This document shows, piece after piece, positions 1-12,057 of a stretch of 64,000 nt of DNA. Each line of letters begins with the position of its first letter. The first letter of the stretch is position 1. Source of the stretch: Erigeron canadensis (lineage: Eukaryota; Streptophyta; Magnoliopsida; Asterales; Asteraceae); NCBI RefSeq assembly GCF_010389155.1, contig NC_057764.1, positions 44,710,275 through 44,774,274 of the forward strand, in the 5' to 3' direction. Both the position numbers and the translations under genes were made by a program. Under the pieces are notes generated by a model. The model saw nothing but the letters and a program-made list of their open reading frames with translations, was not told where the DNA came from and did no database searches.

Positions 1-608
1 TTGGTGTAGTGATTTGTGTACCAAAAATTAACGTTTTGGATTCGATTGATGCACCGTCCATGTTGCAAACGCTACAATTGAGTAATGGTTGGTTTGTATC
101 TTTAAGAACACACATTTTTTCCATCCGCGCTGCATAGACTTCTAGATAATACATAATATATTTATATATTGTGGGTTACGTTCCACCCCACTTCCAATCG
201 AGTTTTATAGATTTCGATAGAGTTACCACTGCATTGACATATAATGTTGAAAGGAAAATAAATGGTTAAAGATGTAAGTTTTGCTATTGACACTGTATCC
301 TATAAGTTAAGTTATGTATTAGTTCTTCTCATACTGTGTACTTTAAAAAATTTCGAGTGAGAACTCTAAAATTATGATTTAAATAACATATAATGACTCT
401 ATTCAAATGTGTAAACATACTAAAGGTCCATTTGAGTACATAAAATTTGTTAACAACACGTAAAAAAAATTATATCTTCATGTGATGTTCATATGTAAAC
501 GAATTTGTTCACACGTATCATTCATAAATAGACGTATCAAGTTATCAAGTTAAAACTTAAATGTTCTCATGGTTTTTTCAATTCAAATGGTTCTCATATG
601 AACATTTT

Positions 609-658
<50 letters not shown>

Positions 659-760
659 TTTTAGGTAAAATAAAACACGTATTAAAGTAAAACGAATAAA
701 ACAATAGGTTTCCCTTCACTGAAAATCATTGTGCATCAATTGCTTATATATATATATATA
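1..760. other. Intergenic AT-rich stretch
   Basis: No coding potential is seen. The stretch holds a TA dinucleotide run at 610-656 and a shorter one at about 745-760 that abuts the foldback element beginning at 761. Confidence 0.6.
610..656. repeat. (TA)n microsatellite
   Basis: An uninterrupted TA run of about 47 bp, read directly from the sequence. Confidence 0.95.
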
Positions 761-1761
761 AGAGATCAAATGAGAAGGTATCTTAAGGAGAGAAGAGAAA
801 GAAGGTCCTATGAACCAATCAGAACGTGACATGTGGCTTTTAAAAAAAATCCGGTGGCATTTTTGTAAATAAATCAAAGTTTTGTCAAGCTTGGTCAGCC
901 TGGGTTCTGATCAGCTTGGGTCTGGGTCAGCTTGGGGTCTGATCAGCTTGGTTGGGTCAGCTTGGTCAGCCTGGGTTCTGGGTCAGCTGGGTTCTGATCA
1001 GCTTGGTCAGTTGGTTGGGTTGGTCAACCTGGGTTCTGGTTAGCTTGGTTGGTCAGCGTAGGTTATGGGTCAGCTTGGGATCTACATTTGTGTAGATTAA
1101 TCTGCATTTTTGTAGATTATGTGTAGATTGTGTCAAGCTGACCCAACCCAAGCTAACCAAGTTGACCTAGACCCCAAGCTGACCCAACCCAACCCCAAGC
1201 TGACCGAAAATCCATAATCTACATTTGTGTAGATTAATCTACATTTGTGCAACAGATTGTGTCAAGCTGACCCAACCTAACCTATATCCCAAGCTGACCC
1301 AACCCCAAGCTGACCCAAAACCCATAATCTACGTTTGTGTAGATTGTGTCAAGCTGACCCAACACAAGCTAACCAAGCTGACCCAACCTGACCTAGACCC
1401 CAAGCTGACCTTACCTGGCCCTAAGTTGACCCAACCTGACCCCAAGCTAACCCAACCTAACCACAAGCTGACCCAATCTGACCAGACCCCAAGCTGACCA
1501 ATTTGATCATGCTGACCAACCAAGCTGATCAGAACCCAAGCTGACCCTGAACCCAAGTTAACCAAGCTGACCCAACCAAGTTGACCAATCTGATCAAAAC
1601 CCAAGCTAATTTGAACTCAGGCTGACCAGCCTTCAAAAAAGTTTGATTTATTTACCAAAATGCCACCGCACATTTTTTTCCATTTTGACACATGTAGCGT
1701 TCTGATTGGCCTATAGGATATTCTCTCTCTTCTCTACTTAAAACACCTTCTTTCAGGATCT

Positions 1762-1770
<9 letters not shown>
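761..1770. mobile_element. Foldback (long inverted repeat) element with minisatellite arms
   Basis: The two ends are imperfect inverted copies of each other. The left end starts AGAGATCAAATGAGAAGG and continues through AATCAGAACG and GGTGGCATTTT. The right end carries the reverse complement of the same blocks and finishes GATCTCTACCC. Both ends sit against AT dinucleotide runs, as does a related element at 51844-52391. There is no coding capacity, so this is a non-autonomous element. The superfamily is not certain; long arms suggest a Mutator-like or foldback type. Confidence 0.7.
886..1630. repeat. Inverted arrays of a short AAGCTGACC-type repeat
   Basis: From about 886 to 1080 the sequence repeats variants of TCAGCTTGGTCAGCCTGGG. 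From about 1130 to 1630 it repeats the reverse complement, variants of CCAAGCTGACCCAACC. The centre (about 1080-1350) has short palindromes of the AATCTACA/TGTAGATT kind. These arms form the interior of the foldback element. Open frames on either strand here are products of the repeat and not genes. Confidence 0.85.
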
Positions 1771-1815
<45 letters not shown>

Positions 1816-1816
1816 C
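1768..1816. repeat. (AT)n followed by (AG)n microsatellite
   Basis: An AT run to about 1792 passes directly into an AG run to about 1816, at the right border of the foldback element. Confidence 0.9.
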
Positions 1817-2954
1817 AGAGCAGTCCAATTAACACTTAAATTTATGTATATAACCTTCATCTCTCTATATAACTAAGAGGGGATAGAAAAAATCCTATGT
1901 GACATTTTTAATTAAATGACATTTAAGACTTTTGCTTAGTTGTAATTATTTTAAATATTTGGTATTTTTTTATAGAGATTTATCTCTTTTTTATATGGTG
2001 TGTTATCCTTAAATTTCTCTTAAAAAATTAAATGCATTTTAAATGCAAATTTAGTTTAAATTCGGATGAATAATGCTAATATTTAGGAAAGTTATTTTGA
2101 AATTTAAAATATATTTTATTTGCGTAGTTCAATTCATTTTTTCCTTTAATTATGCATTATAACTCATTAGTCAAATTGTTTTTTTCTTATCCAAACGTAC
2201 TTCTCAAAAATAATTGTATGTATAGTTTGGGACAATATTAGCAGAAGGATTTAAGTGGCATATTTTGAATTTATATATCATATAACTAGTTAATTAACCC
2301 GGATTCAATCCGGGTAGTTAAAATATGTTTTCATTATAAATATAAGATAAAAATATTTGTAAAAGGTAATCCTCGATCTTAACATTATTATGCGCAAATA
2401 CGAGTCAAAATACTCAAGTTACACAAAATGTAAATCCAAATTAATCAAAAATGATAAACTTATGGATATATATAAGTCATTATGATTGATAACAACACAT
2501 AACTGTAAGTAAATAAAAAAAAAGAGATAAAAACGAAATAATGAAAACAATACGATCTCAAACAATTGTTAAAACTTAAATATTGATGCTTTAATAGTAT
2601 ATACTTTACAGCCCAACACATAACTGTAATGTATATTCTGCTATTCATATCTTTTAAACTCATAAAAAATACTGAAAAATATTGATTTATAAGAGAAATA
2701 AGTGAATTATGTCTCTAAATTTTTTCCAATGACTAACCAAGAAAAATATATACTCACTTGCTCATTTTATTGAAAAAATTGTATGTCACACAAATAGAAT
2801 CTAACAAAATGACACGATTCTTAGATTTGGGTAATTGAAAATATATAAAAGAATATAATATAGTCTAAAGTTGAATAAGGAAAGAAAGGAAATTAAAAAG
2901 CAAACATATTTTAGTAATATGAATATATGATGTCATATTTTTTAAAAATATTTA

Positions 2955-3183
2955 GGGATTAATCACGGGAAGACCAACGTACTTTCTCATTTGTACACGG
3001 TTGCCCATTATATTTTTTTATTGATGAAGTTTACCCACATACTTTTTTTTGTACACGGTTGACCAATATTACTTACTATCACAGGTAAACCGGTCAACTT
3101 TGGGTCAACCATGTACAAAAAAAAAATTATGATGGGCAACCGTGCACAACTGGAAAACTACACTGGTCTTTTCGTGATTAATC
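2955..3183. mobile_element. Near-palindromic MITE/hairpin element, copy 1
   Basis: It begins GGGATTAATCACGGGAAGACC and ends with the complementary GGTCTTTTCGTGATTAATC. The arms (TTTGTACACGGTTGCCCAT and its complement) pair over almost the full length. There is no coding capacity. It is the same family as 3642-3900. Confidence 0.8.
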
Positions 3184-3641
3184 AAAAAAAAAGTAATAAG
3201 TAGTGATGTATGGCTAAAAAAATATCTTATGGATGATCCCGCATACTTAATACATGCGAATCTTTCTTACTAAAAAGGACTAACAACCAAATATTTCATA
3301 CGAAACCCAAAATATAAAATATTTGAACATTTTGACTTGTGGATGTTGCATATCATTGCAACCCAATAATAATGAATGTTGGTGACCGACCTCAAAACTT
3401 GTTTTTTCTTTGTAACGAGGTTTTAAGACCCGTGCGTTGTACGTCCGGAATGAATTATATTATTTTCATTTTTAACGTGTGGTTTAAAAATGATCTATAT
3501 TAGAAAGATGTTGAGTTGTGTGTAAGAGTATAGTTATAATATGGACATAATTATGAAGATAGAATGTAAGGAAACAATTGACAATATAATATATAGTTGT
3601 GTTGATTAAAAAGTACATGTTTACGAACGTTGATTAAATTT

Positions 3642-3900
3642 GGATTAATCACGAGAAGACCAACGTACTTTCCCATTTGTACACGGTTGCCCATTATACT
3701 TTTTTATTGATAAGGTTTACCCACATACTTTTTTTTTGTACACGGTTGACCCAAAGTTGACCGGTTTACCTGTGATAGTTGGTAATATTGGTCAACCGTG
3801 TACAAAAAAAAAAGTATGTGGGTAAACCTCATCAATAAAAAAGTATAATGGGCAACCGTGTACAAATGGGAAAGTACGTTAGTCTTCCCGTGATTAATCC
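3642..3900. mobile_element. Near-palindromic MITE/hairpin element, copy 2
   Basis: It has the same termini as copy 1 (GGATTAATCACG ... CGTGATTAATCC). The arms are nearly perfect complements. The short central loop containing ACCGGTTTACCTGTGAT is in the opposite orientation to copy 1. Confidence 0.8.
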
Positions 3901-4296
3901 CTTATGTGTAGAATATTTTTAACTTGCCACATTAGTTTTTTTCTAAAAATAACTTTTGTAAATAATCCTCTTTTATTTATAATAGAGATAGAGATAGAAA
4001 TTTGTAATGGAATGACTTATTACTTTAAAAATCTTATTCCTTTATAAGCATTTGCATTTCAATATTCATGTGGATGACTATTATTTTTCCATTCCATCTT
4101 ATGGGGTAATCATGGATTCATGGGCTCAAGTCGCTCAACCCGTCTCATTTTGACATATTTACATATGTTGTGAGGTCCACATACAATCAGAAAATAGTTG
4201 AAAGCATAAAAAAATTTAATCGTTTACGGTTTAATTATAACAATTAAATCCACAAAACAAATAATTTTAATACTACATTGTAAAATATTTGTTACA

Positions 4297-4722
4297 CTAG
4301 CTAAGTATCCCGGGTTTATACCGGGAATAGTAATAAAAGTTTTGTAATTAAAAACATATATTTGATACTTAAGTTCTCATAATCTCGTAATATTATATCT
4401 TATGTTTCAAATAAATTTAATTAGTTTATTAACCTGTATGATATACCAAAAGTTTAAAATTATGTTATTATAAAATTACTTATATGATGAAAATATAAAA
4501 GTCCCATGTATAAAATATTAGAGTTTTTAAAAGAAAATAAAAAAAAAACCATCAAAAATAACAAAAAAAAAATGAAATAAACTTTAATTAGGAAGGTGTT
4601 TTTGACAACATAAATAAATTAAATAAAAAAGAAATAGTTTTAAGAAAAAATTTAGAGGTGACAAATTAGTTATTTTTGTAAAATGTGATGTCATAACAAT
4701 TTTATTTTATTTAATATAAAGA
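4297..4722 (-). mobile_element. Short non-autonomous Helitron
   Basis: On the minus strand it starts TCTTTATATTAAATAAAA after an A and ends with a hairpin (TTCCCGGTATAAACCCGGGA) followed by a CTAG terminus before T. Insertion between A and T fits Helitron behaviour. It is 426 bp with no open reading frame of note. Confidence 0.6.
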
Positions 4723-4908
4723 TAAGTTATTAGCAATTATAGTAATTATGTATTTCGTATTCCACTCTTTTTCCTTAAGATTTTGTACATAATTGATAAC
4801 TGATTAGTGAACACTCCTGACTCCTCTCATTTTGATTTACAAAACACCGTACCTTTTGATTATTGATTTTTGGTATTTGCTTTTGCTCTTCATTCGGTTA
4901 TCGACTTA

Positions 4909-5294
4909 CGAGTTGCGTACCCGCATAATGTGGCGTCGGTGGCGGCAACGGGTGACGCTAGTGGCGGTGGTGGTAACGATGTGGTTATTAATCTAAAAGT
5001 AATTGACGTAAATGGTAGTGTAGTTATTTTATGGTTAAGAGATGTATTTGTAAATAACTTTATTAAGAATATATCATACATATATTAGATTAAAATATTT
5101 AAATTAATTAATAAATGAGATGGATACTTTGGATAAATATGAGTGTAAAATATTTTAGGGATATATTGAGAAGATTAAGTGTAAGAGTTAGGAATGTATT
5201 GAAAAGTAAGGATATTTTGGGTATTTTAAAGGTCTTTAGTTAAAAAGGGGATGATAGTTTGTTTATTAATATTCTAGTTATATAGATAGATAGA
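4909..5294 (-). mobile_element. Non-autonomous Helitron-like element, CTCG-ended family
   Basis: The minus-strand 5' end is TCTATCTATCTATATAACT. The minus-strand 3' end has a GC-rich stretch (GCGGGTACGCAA) ending CTCG before T. The interior is clearly homologous, in the same orientation, to 22854-23213 and more weakly to 18150-18440, including a GGTGGTGG-rich segment. Small open frames inside (about 60-70 codons) are not conserved as protein between copies. Confidence 0.55.
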
Positions 5295-5518
5295 TTGGAA
5301 TGGTTCTCTTTTATCTTAAACTTTTTCGATTTACATAGATTTATTGTAGGTGTTGGCATGTTGTTTACTTGAATACTTCACCAATTATGTTAAGTAAAAC
5401 TAATGGTCAATGGTTCATGTTAAATCTTGGTTATGTTGTATTTCATTTTATTTTAGTTTCTTTATATAATTAAGAGATCGAGGATATGGTTTTTTATGTG
5501 ACGTTTTTAGTTTTTCAT

Positions 5519-5594
5519 AATTATTTTGTAACATCTCATTTGTTCACGCTAATTTTTTTGTTACCGTGGACAAATGAGGTGTTACAAAATAATT
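5519..5594. repeat. Perfect-arm palindrome (about 30-bp arms)
   Basis: The left arm TTATTTTGTAACATCTCATT (5521-5540, extending to 5548) pairs with the right arm in 5565-5594 around a T-rich loop. Further related GTGTAAAA/TTTTACACAC motifs follow to about 5790. It is probably the core of a small hairpin transposon. Confidence 0.6.
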
Positions 5595-5799
5595 TTGAAA
5601 GTCCACACTAAAAAGTGTATACTTTTAGTTTTACACACTTTTAAGTGTGGAGAAGTTTTTACACACTTTTAATTCTATATATTTTTACACATCAAAAAAC
5701 GTGACAAAATTTTTAATTTGTTCACATTCATTAAAAGTGTGAACAAATGTAATATTGTTTGTAGTGTGAGGTTGTACACTTAAATTTTGGTGTTACTTA

Positions 5800-8210
5800 G
5801 AGTTTATAATATTAAATTAAAATATGAATTTAAGCAAACGTGCATGTCCCTTTCGATATCAAATATGATTAAATTAAGCATTAAATATGTTATCCAAGCA
5901 TAAGGTGATACAAAACCTTACTTTAAGGGGCCCTTTATGACCAAAACATATTACTTTAACTCGATACCCCAATAAGAAGTCAAGAGAAAGAAAGAAGAAT
6001 CTATTAGGTCTTATCTTAGGGGCCAACATTTTACATTTTTATGTCTTATTACTCAAATTTAATTACTACTATTTTAATACAAAAATTCTTTTAAAAGACA
6101 TATATGCAATTTATATATTTATAAAAGTTTATAATATTTTGTTTGTAATATTATTCATATTTTCAATATTTGAATAGTGAAAGTTATACTATAACTCCAA
6201 ACGTTTTAACACTTAATAAAGACTTTTCTTAAACATGCAAGTTTTAATGTCCAAAATGTAGAATGAAATGTAATTAAATAATACATAGATCTATTGAATA
6301 AACAAACAATGATTTTAGGTAATTAACCTTAAGGTTTGATACAAGTCATGCAACTAACATTTTGGGCAAACTATATAAACTCTTCAATTTTGGCATACGT
6401 GGCACTACCCTAATCGATAAGCTTATCCACATTAAATTAAAAAAGAGATATAAATACTGGTTATAATGTGAATCATATATATCCAACCAATATATTAAAT
6501 AAAAGTTAAACAAATGAGATATAAAGAGCAGTGTTGAGGTTGTACCAAAACATTGATTTTTTAATAGTAAAAAAACTTGGATATTAGTGAGTGATTATAG
6601 CTTAGATAAAGTAAAACATCATTATGTTAGCAATAATTAGATGGGATTAAGGTGAGACATCATTATCGAGCCAATAGGTCAAAATCTCGAGTCCCTCCTA
6701 ATTGACTATTAAGGCCCCACCTCACTTTACGTGACCAGCCAATGTTGGTTAGAGTTTAATATACGAAGATAGATACATATATCTTTTCAGGGATATATAT
6801 ATATATATTTTCATAAAAACGTTATATAATATGAAGAGAATGACGATGAACGTCATTTCTAGCATTACATCATTTTATTTATTTTTTACCATAGACGCTA
6901 TAGTGAAATCGTGTTAATACTCATCCTTTTCATTTAAAGACAAACTATCTTAATTATTTTTAATACTCCGGTTACTTAAGATTAAACCTAGCTAGAAGGC
7001 TGGAACTTCTAAACATATATCCAATTGCAACCTAGCTCTCCGGCCACCTCCAACGTCATAAACATGAACACTACTGAGTCTCGAACTTGAGATGCTTATC
7101 CTATATATACTAATTAAAACTTTATCAATAGATCACCAACTCTATTGGCGTGTTATTATCTATCTAAATTCTGAACAAACTCAAACAACCAGTTTAATTG
7201 TACAGGTGCATAACACACATCAAATATTTGTTTTTGATTTTCTCACTTTTTATAAATTAATACACTTTGAATTATTATGAATCAGTCAATATATAAAGCC
7301 CAAAAGATGTTTGTTTTTTTTTTAGTCAAGATATAAAATAAGTAAATTTTTGAAAATGATTAAAATATATGGTATTGAAAGTTGGTGTGACGTTGGTTTT
7401 AACATCGAATTTGGTATAAGATACACAAAAAAATTGAAATCATGGTTGAAAATAATATTTTTAGATCAAAACACCAAACAAAATATAATATATATAGTGT
7501 ATGCATTAGATATGGTCAAATACAATATAACTGTGCCAAAAAGTCCAAAAGAGCAGAAACTTATACCAACTCGATCGCTTCTAAAATTTGGTTTAGATTA
7601 ATGCATGTATAAAACGGGCTTCATGGGCTTAGGCCAACATTTTACAATTCAAACGGGGGTGATCCATGAGCTAGGCCCATCTTTTAATATATATTGTCAC
7701 CCACTGAATTACTAGAATTAATATATGAGAATTAATGAGATGATACTTTTGTGAACGTACATTTAAACAGGTTTATTAGCCCCTTTAAAGATAGTATATT
7801 GAAAATAAGAGTTTATCGGTTCAAATGGATGGATCTCTATATATTGTGTCAGAACATCGGTCACACATGTACTAAATTAATATTAATCAATTCAAGATGG
7901 AGCATGCAAGTTACATCTCACATTTCAAACTTATTACACCTTGAAACATATGTACGTACGTAGGAATAGACGTACTACATTTGGGGAACTTATATTACGT
8001 ACGCGTTTCAACCTTAATTTAGCTAGTGACTGTGATGATGTCATGGCAAACGTCATTATTCATAAAGAGTGCTAGAGTTATTGCAAATTTTAATTTACTA
8101 CAAAAGTTAATAATGAACGTACGTGATTTCAAAATTAAGTTTTGTAATCTGGTCTTGATAGCTGTAATTCTACTGGCACGATTAAAAGGGATAATTATTA
8201 ACAAACTCTA
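5800..8210. other. Intergenic region, no gene seen
   Basis: AT-rich sequence without splice-compatible coding blocks. Open frames of 61-83 codons at 7092-7601, 7751-7963 and 8019-8211 have no recognisable domains and lie in low-complexity sequence. The final few hundred bases are presumably the upstream region of the transporter gene. Confidence 0.5.
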
Positions 8211-8211
8211 G

Positions 8212-8220
8212 CTCTATAAA
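8212..8220 (+). promoter_or_regulatory. Candidate TATA box of the WAT1-type gene
   Basis: CTATAAA at about 8213-8220 lies about 145 bases before the ATG at 8363. That would allow a leader of roughly 110 bases. Confidence 0.4.
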
Positions 8221-8362
8221 GGAGGATAATCAATTAAGCTGTAGCAGCAATTCAACAAATTTTTTACATATAATATATATATAGGCATGCAGTACGCCGT
8301 GTGATCGATAATATATACTCGTATTAATCAATATATAGATATAGAAGATAGATAGATGATCG

Positions 8363-10968
8363 ATGATGAACAACGTGGCAAAGATATGCAATATGATACA
8401 CGAGTTGAAGCCGGTGTTGATGATGGTAATGGTTCAGACGGTTCTTGCAGGAGTTAATGTGTTTTATAAGTTGGCGGCTAACGATGGGATGGTTCTTCCG
8501 ATCCTTATTGCCTATCGGCTTCTCTTCTCTAGTGCATTCATTGTTCCTCTAGCGCTTCTCATGGAAAGGTTAACTACTAATTGAATTGGTTTCTATATAT
8601 CGTTATATAAATGATCACTTGATTTTTTTTTTTACAACTGTACGTACACATATATACGTACGTTTTGTGGTGGTGTTGTTTTTCCACAGGGGGCAAAGGC
8701 CAAAGATGACATGGATGACCCTTTTGCAAGCCTTCTTATGTGGCTTATTTGGGTATATATGTTTTACTATACCAGCTAGCTATATATTTTTCAAAAAATT
8801 TTCTTCTTGGAATTAATATATTCAAGTACCAGCTAGCTAGCTATATGTCTTGTTTTGCGATACAAAAAATTTTAATCTTGCAGAGGTTCGTTGGCACAAA
8901 ATTTATATATAAAGGCATTAGTGCTTACATCAACAACATTTGTTGCGGCTAACACCAATCTAATCCCGGCAATTACCTTCATTCTAGCAATTTGTTTCAG
9001 GCCAGTATATATATATCGCTCTGTCGTAATTATACATTGTACTCAAAAATCTCTGCTGTTTACATTATAGTAAGTATTTTTTGTTGTTAGCCAATAATTA
9101 GCGTCACGATACAATTGGAGTGTATATCTCAAATATTGTAGATTGATTTGCTAGCTAGCTAGGATTGATTGGTATTTCCATGTATAGCTCCTAATTATTC
9201 TCAAGTATATTATTGTATCTCCCTTGAATGAGAAATCAAGGGACTTAATTACCCCAGGAGCATTGATTATTATACATTTAATAAACTCAAGTTTTCTTAA
9301 AATATATGAAAAATATACATTAATTTTCCATATAAAAATAAGTTAGGAAAATGTAGCCTTTAAGCTGCTTTTTTTTTTAAAGTGAATTTCGCTTTAAACT
9401 TCGTGTCGCGATTCAACAGCAGAAGGTATATCATACGTTGTCTTAACCGGATCCGCGCTAGAGAGCTCACTCGAAGTAGAAATGCCTATTTCTTTAAACT
9501 GCATTTAACGTGCATAAAAAATGTATACCCTCCATATCAAAAGCCCACTCCTTAATACATTAACTATAGTTCTTAGGGTTGCGTTTAGCATAACCCAAAA
9601 AGTAATTGTTAGATTGAATCAATGATCACTAAATGTTTTTTGATTAATTAGGAAAGATTGAGGTAACCATGTTTTGCATTCAATTAATCTAGTTATGTGA
9701 CTAGTGTTTTACCTATTATCAATAATTCACACTTTGTGCATCAATGATGTACAAAGTGAGAATACTCTAATATATAAATCTATTAATTGACTAAAGGCGT
9801 ATATATCTTTCTAGTGTATATATATGCAATTTTTGAGAATGGTGAATGTTTCTTTTAGGATGGAAACGTTGGGATGGAAGACAAGTTCTGGTGCATCAAA
9901 GATAATGGGGACTGTATTAGGAGTTGGCGGGGCGATGTTGTTGACCTTTTACAAGGGAATTGAGCTTCACCCATGGAAAACTAATGTTGACCTTTTGGAT
10001 AGTCAACATCATGCTGCATCAAATGGCCAACATTCAAGCAAGAGTACTGTTGCTGGTTCTATATTGGCCATCAGTAGTAGCATAAGTTGTTCAGTGTGGT
10101 TAATCATTCAGGTTAATCAATTAAAACATTAATTGGTTAAGTTTGACTATATGTAATATGAAAATGTTGAAAATTTGGGTATGGATGATATTGTTTCATA
10201 AACAGGCAAACATGGTGAAACGATACCCATGTCCATATTCAGTCACGGCTCTCACGTCCCTAATGGGTGCGATTCAAGCAATTGTGTTTGGCTTATGTAC
10301 TGAGAGACATTGGAATGACTGGAACTTGGGTTGGAATATTAAACTTGCAGCGGCTGCTTATTCGGTATATACTAAAAACATTGTCCTTGCACAAAAAAAA
10401 TTTATATGATTTGCTATACAAGTTGCAACAATTTTGTGGATCATATAACTACGCCTCGCATTTTATTTTTGTTAGGGCATCTTGGCATCAGGATTGATGT
10501 TTACGTGTATCACATTGTGTGTGCAAATGAGAGGTCCATTATTCGTATCAGCTTTCAATCCTCTTATGCTTATTATCGTGGCTGTTGTTGGATCCTTGTG
10601 CTTTAATGAAAGCCTACATTTGGGAAGGTAAATTTGGTTTACATAATTGAAAATTTTTTTAACTTCATTTTACAAAAGCTTCAACAGGCTGGGGTTACTC
10701 TTGTAGTGTGCTAGGTGCGATATTAATAATTATCGGACTCTATGCTGTATTATGGGCCAAAGGAAAAGAGGGAAAGAAGGTGGCACAATTGTGTCCAGTT
10801 AGAGAATCAAGCGGCATAAGAGCCGCCGGAGTTGATACTATTATTGATGGTGAATCTTCAGTGCATGAAGTTATTGGTGATAGTGATTCAAAAAGCTCAA
10901 GTGTGCGAAGTAGCAATGGTGGCGAATCTCGACACATTATTGATGTTATTGTGACTCCTTACATATAA
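8363..10968 (+). CDS. WAT1-related (nodulin MtN21-like) EamA transporter
   Basis: Seven exons: 8363-8568, 8690-8752, 8884-9000, 9859-10111, 10206-10364, 10476-10627, 10707-10968, giving 403 residues, normal for the family. Family hallmarks seen in order are an N-terminal start of the type MIHELKPVLMMVMVQTVLAG, AYRLLFSSAFIVPLAL, the block GGSLAQNLYIKALVLTS (exons 2-3), NTNLIPAITFILAICFR, GTVLGVGGAMLLTFYKG, and the second EamA half with FNPLMLIIVAVVGS and GAILIIIGLYAVLWAK. About ten membrane segments are expected, with a polar serine-rich tail of about 60 residues. The best-studied member, WAT1 of Arabidopsis, is a vacuolar auxin exporter; the substrate here cannot be read from sequence. Intron 3 appears to start with GC instead of GT and contains a SINE fragment. 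The start follows ATGATGAAC; an overlapping ATG seven bases upstream is out of frame. Confidence 0.93.
9001..9858 (+). other. Intron 3 of the transporter gene, probable GC-AG intron
   Basis: Exon 3 ends TGTTTCAG and the next bases are GCCAGTAT. Exon 4 begins after CTTTTAG. Only a GC donor at 9001 keeps the family sequence CFRME in frame; the nearest GT donor four bases downstream would shift the frame. The intron is unusually long because of inserted repeat sequence. Confidence 0.6.
9365..9510 (-). mobile_element. SINE 3' fragment inside transporter intron 3
   Basis: It is closely similar to the complete SINE at 60263-60599. Shared blocks include GTGAATTTCGCTT, ACGTTGTCTTAACCGG and TCGAAGTAGAAATG. 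The T run at 9371-9380 is the poly(A) tail of a minus-strand insertion. The tRNA-like 5' half is missing. Confidence 0.65.
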
Positions 10969-11169
10969 CAAAGTTTATATATATAATATATGGTGTTGAA
11001 AAGCTGCAAAAGAAAGTACGGGTCTAAGAGATTTCATTCAAGATATGATTTATTTTCTTTGATTAGAATTGACGTATTCTAGGAACATATATAAATTCTG
11101 AGACATTAATGGTTAGATGAGTAGGATCTTTTTCTTTTTACAAAGATTTTGATTAGATACTTAACGAGT

Positions 11170-11420
11170 TATTAGTGATAGTGATTCAAAAGCTCAAGTG
11201 TGCGAAGTAGCAATGATGGTGAATCTCGACCATTGTTGATGTTATTGTGACTCCATATATATGACAAAGTTTATATGTATGGTGTTGAAAGAGCACTACT
11301 TTGAATGGAAGCCCAAGTAAACAAACGGAGGAGGCAGTAACTCTAACTATGCTTAGGTAGCGACCTAAACGAATGGTGAAATAAAGTCTGGGTCTGGGAG
11401 ATTGCAAGATATGATTGTGG
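11170..11420 (+). repeat. Partial duplicate of the transporter 3' end
   Basis: It repeats 10870-11055 (end of the last exon plus 3' flank) with small changes, for example AGTGTGCGAAGTAGCAATG followed by GTTATTGTGACTCC. Single-base losses break the frame. After GGTGTTGAAA the copy carries about 80 bases of unrelated sequence (about 11292-11380) before similarity resumes at AAGATATGATT. Confidence 0.8.
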
Positions 11421-11550
11421 ATTAATGTTGACCAAGTCTTAAGGTTAAACGTGGATTAAAAGACCAGTTTTATCCGATAGCTAGCATGTAACCCTGTACG
11501 TTGTCGCGGGTTATTACATCTATCACGATATGCTTATACTTTTCGTGTTA

Positions 11551-11952
11551 CGAGAGTAAGTACCCGCGCGTTACGGCGGTAAGATGGTGGGGTGATATGT
11601 CATAAAGTGTGAGAGCTAAATGCCTTAACCGTACGGGTTCTGCCCTTGGATTTAAAAATTCGTAGAAAGTATATCGGATGACATCTCTAATAAAAGAGCA
11701 TGAAATTTTAAGAACACCCATATATTTTTTTTAATTTATCGATGTACGGTTTGTGAAATAAAAGATTTTGAATGAATTGGAGGAATAAATGATTTCTGGA
11801 GGAGAAAGAGAAAAGATGATTGGTTGAGATTCGAGGAGAGAGAAAGGATGTTTGGTAATATAGAATTGATAGAAAGAGGCATTTTGGAAAGTAAATATTG
11901 AAAGTTAAAATGTTATTAGACAGAGAGAATCTGCTTTATAATATAGTATAGA
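11551..11952 (-). mobile_element. Non-autonomous Helitron, CTCG-ended family
   Basis: The minus-strand 5' end TCTATACTATATTATAAAGC is a textbook Helitron start, preceded by A. The opposite end on the plus strand reads CGAGAGTAAGTACCCGCGCG after an A, so the 3' terminus is CTCG before T with the GC-rich subterminal block CGCGCGGGTAC. It is 402 bp with no gene. Confidence 0.65.
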
Positions 11953-12057
11953 TACCAGTTGTATTCACATATCCGTTCATTAATTGCAATAGAAACCTTG
12001 TTGACACTGTACATCACTGAAAGATGTTATGTGATGACATGAATATATAAAGAAGCA

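Larger units (their letters stand above)
2286..3994 (-). mobile_element. Non-autonomous Helitron (minus strand), composite
   Basis: Read on the minus strand, the 3' end is a hairpin (ACCCGGATTGAATCCGGGTT) followed about 8 bases later by CTAG, with T as the flanking base. This is the Helitron 3' signature. The opposite end reads TCTATCTCTATTATAAAT on the minus strand, a typical Helitron 5' start; because of the GAGATA repetition the exact last base (3988 or 3994) is ambiguous. There is no helicase. Two hairpin elements (2955-3183, 3642-3900) are inserted inside. Confidence 0.6.

Noticed and set aside
1225..1604. Overlapping open frames of about 90 codons on both strands with KLTQPxPKLTQP-like or reverse repeats
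   Set aside because: They are translations of the AAGCTGACCCAACC minisatellite; open on both strands because of its repeat length, with no start context or conservation.
4870..5088. A 72-codon open frame with a Gly-rich centre
   Set aside because: It lies inside a Helitron-like element; the homologous copies at 18150 and 22854 do not keep the frame.
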